42,530 nt of DNA, taken from Hypsibius dujardini. Taxonomy: Eukaryota; Tardigrada; Eutardigrada; Parachela; Hypsibiidae. Made by a program: the position numbers and the translations under genes. This document shows, piece by piece, positions 42,117 to 42,530 of this stretch. The notes under the pieces are model-generated. The model was not told where the DNA came from. It did no database searches and saw only the letters and a program-made list of their open reading frames with translations. The DNA is taken from contig LRSR01013076.1 of assembly GCA_001579985.1 (NCBI GenBank), positions 1 to 42,530 on the forward strand. The letters run 5' to 3'. Position 1 is the first letter of the stretch. Every line of letters begins with the position of its first letter.

Positions 42117-42530
42117 CTTTGAGGCGGCACGGTCGTACAGGGAAAATTCCTTGCGATTTTAAGGGCGGAAGTCGCGCAGCTAAGCAACTTTGAATATCGC
42201 ACAAAACGTGATGGAGAATGGTCGAGATTAATAGGCGTTATGGGGCCTGAAAAAAGCTATGGGAACACAGTACAAAAGGCAGAATGTCGCGCAAGGTAAA
42301 ATTATGGAAAAATGAAAGTGAAGAACTTCTTCGACGGAAAGAATTTCGATGAAGAATGATGGATTTGTTTACAGGGTGTAGGCATAGGACTGTGGGTAAC
42401 GGATTTTCTGGTTGGCTTTTGGTCGACCAGTAGGAGTAAGTCTAATCCGGTTTGAATTCAACCAATTGGAAGAGCCCACGACGGATGCCGCGCCTACATC
42501 TGTAGTGGTGCACGCCCTTTGCGACCGTGT
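42117..42530. promoter_or_regulatory. Upstream region of HERPUD
   Basis: 414 bp to the window edge with no visible exon. It contains a perfect ERSE-type motif at 42462-42480 (separate entry). Confidence 0.6.
42462..42480 (+). promoter_or_regulatory. ER stress response element (ERSE) match
   Basis: CCAAT at 42462-42466, nine bases, then CCACG at 42476-42480: an exact match to ERSE (CCAAT-N9-CCACG), bound by NF-Y plus ATF6 or XBP1 in animals. It sits 346 bp upstream of the HERPUD start, in reverse orientation relative to that gene. HERPUD1 is a classical unfolded-protein-response target. Confidence 0.65.

Overview
This window is nuclear DNA from an animal, most likely an invertebrate; I cannot name the phylum. 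The genes are spliced with GT-AG introns and encode metazoan-type proteins: OSGIN, a PRRT3/4-like membrane protein, an SWT1-type PIN protein, CHORDC1, TCF25, cytosolic AARS1 and HERPUD. Intronic and intergenic DNA is saturated with two tetranucleotide families, (GACA)n/(TGTC)n and (CAAT)n/(ATTG)n. The exons assigned here are free of both. All exon joins were derived by eye from splice signals and checked for reading phase.

Layout: 1.2-3.9 kb holds a head-to-head pair of paralogous two-exon genes of no family I recognise. 3.9-9.5 kb is mostly repeat-rich spacer. 9.5-14.1 kb is OSGIN (+) with a TATA/initiator core promoter. 14.1-17 kb is spacer with three copies of a ~130-bp palindromic element. 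17-20.8 kb is the PRRT-like gene (+). 22.1-23.5 kb is a compact SWT1-like PIN gene (-). 24.6-26.6 kb is CHORDC1 (-). 27.5-31.5 kb is TCF25/Rqc1 (-). 32.2-32.5 kb holds two exons encoding the N-terminus of the GTPase DRG2, which join TCF25 in frame. 33.2-39.0 kb is AARS1 (+), head-to-head with them. 40.5-42.1 kb is HERPUD (-).

The strongest unusual signal is the apparent DRG2-TCF25 chimera. Both families act in ribosome stalling and quality control. Its promoter region is shared with alanyl-tRNA synthetase, whose product is used for alanine tailing in ribosome-associated quality control. Several genes have fitting upstream elements: a perfect ERSE motif upstream of HERPUD, an antioxidant-response-like site upstream of OSGIN, and four TGACGT hexamers between the DRG2-TCF25 start and AARS1. 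The organisation and coding calls are read from sequence; functional links between neighbours are inference.
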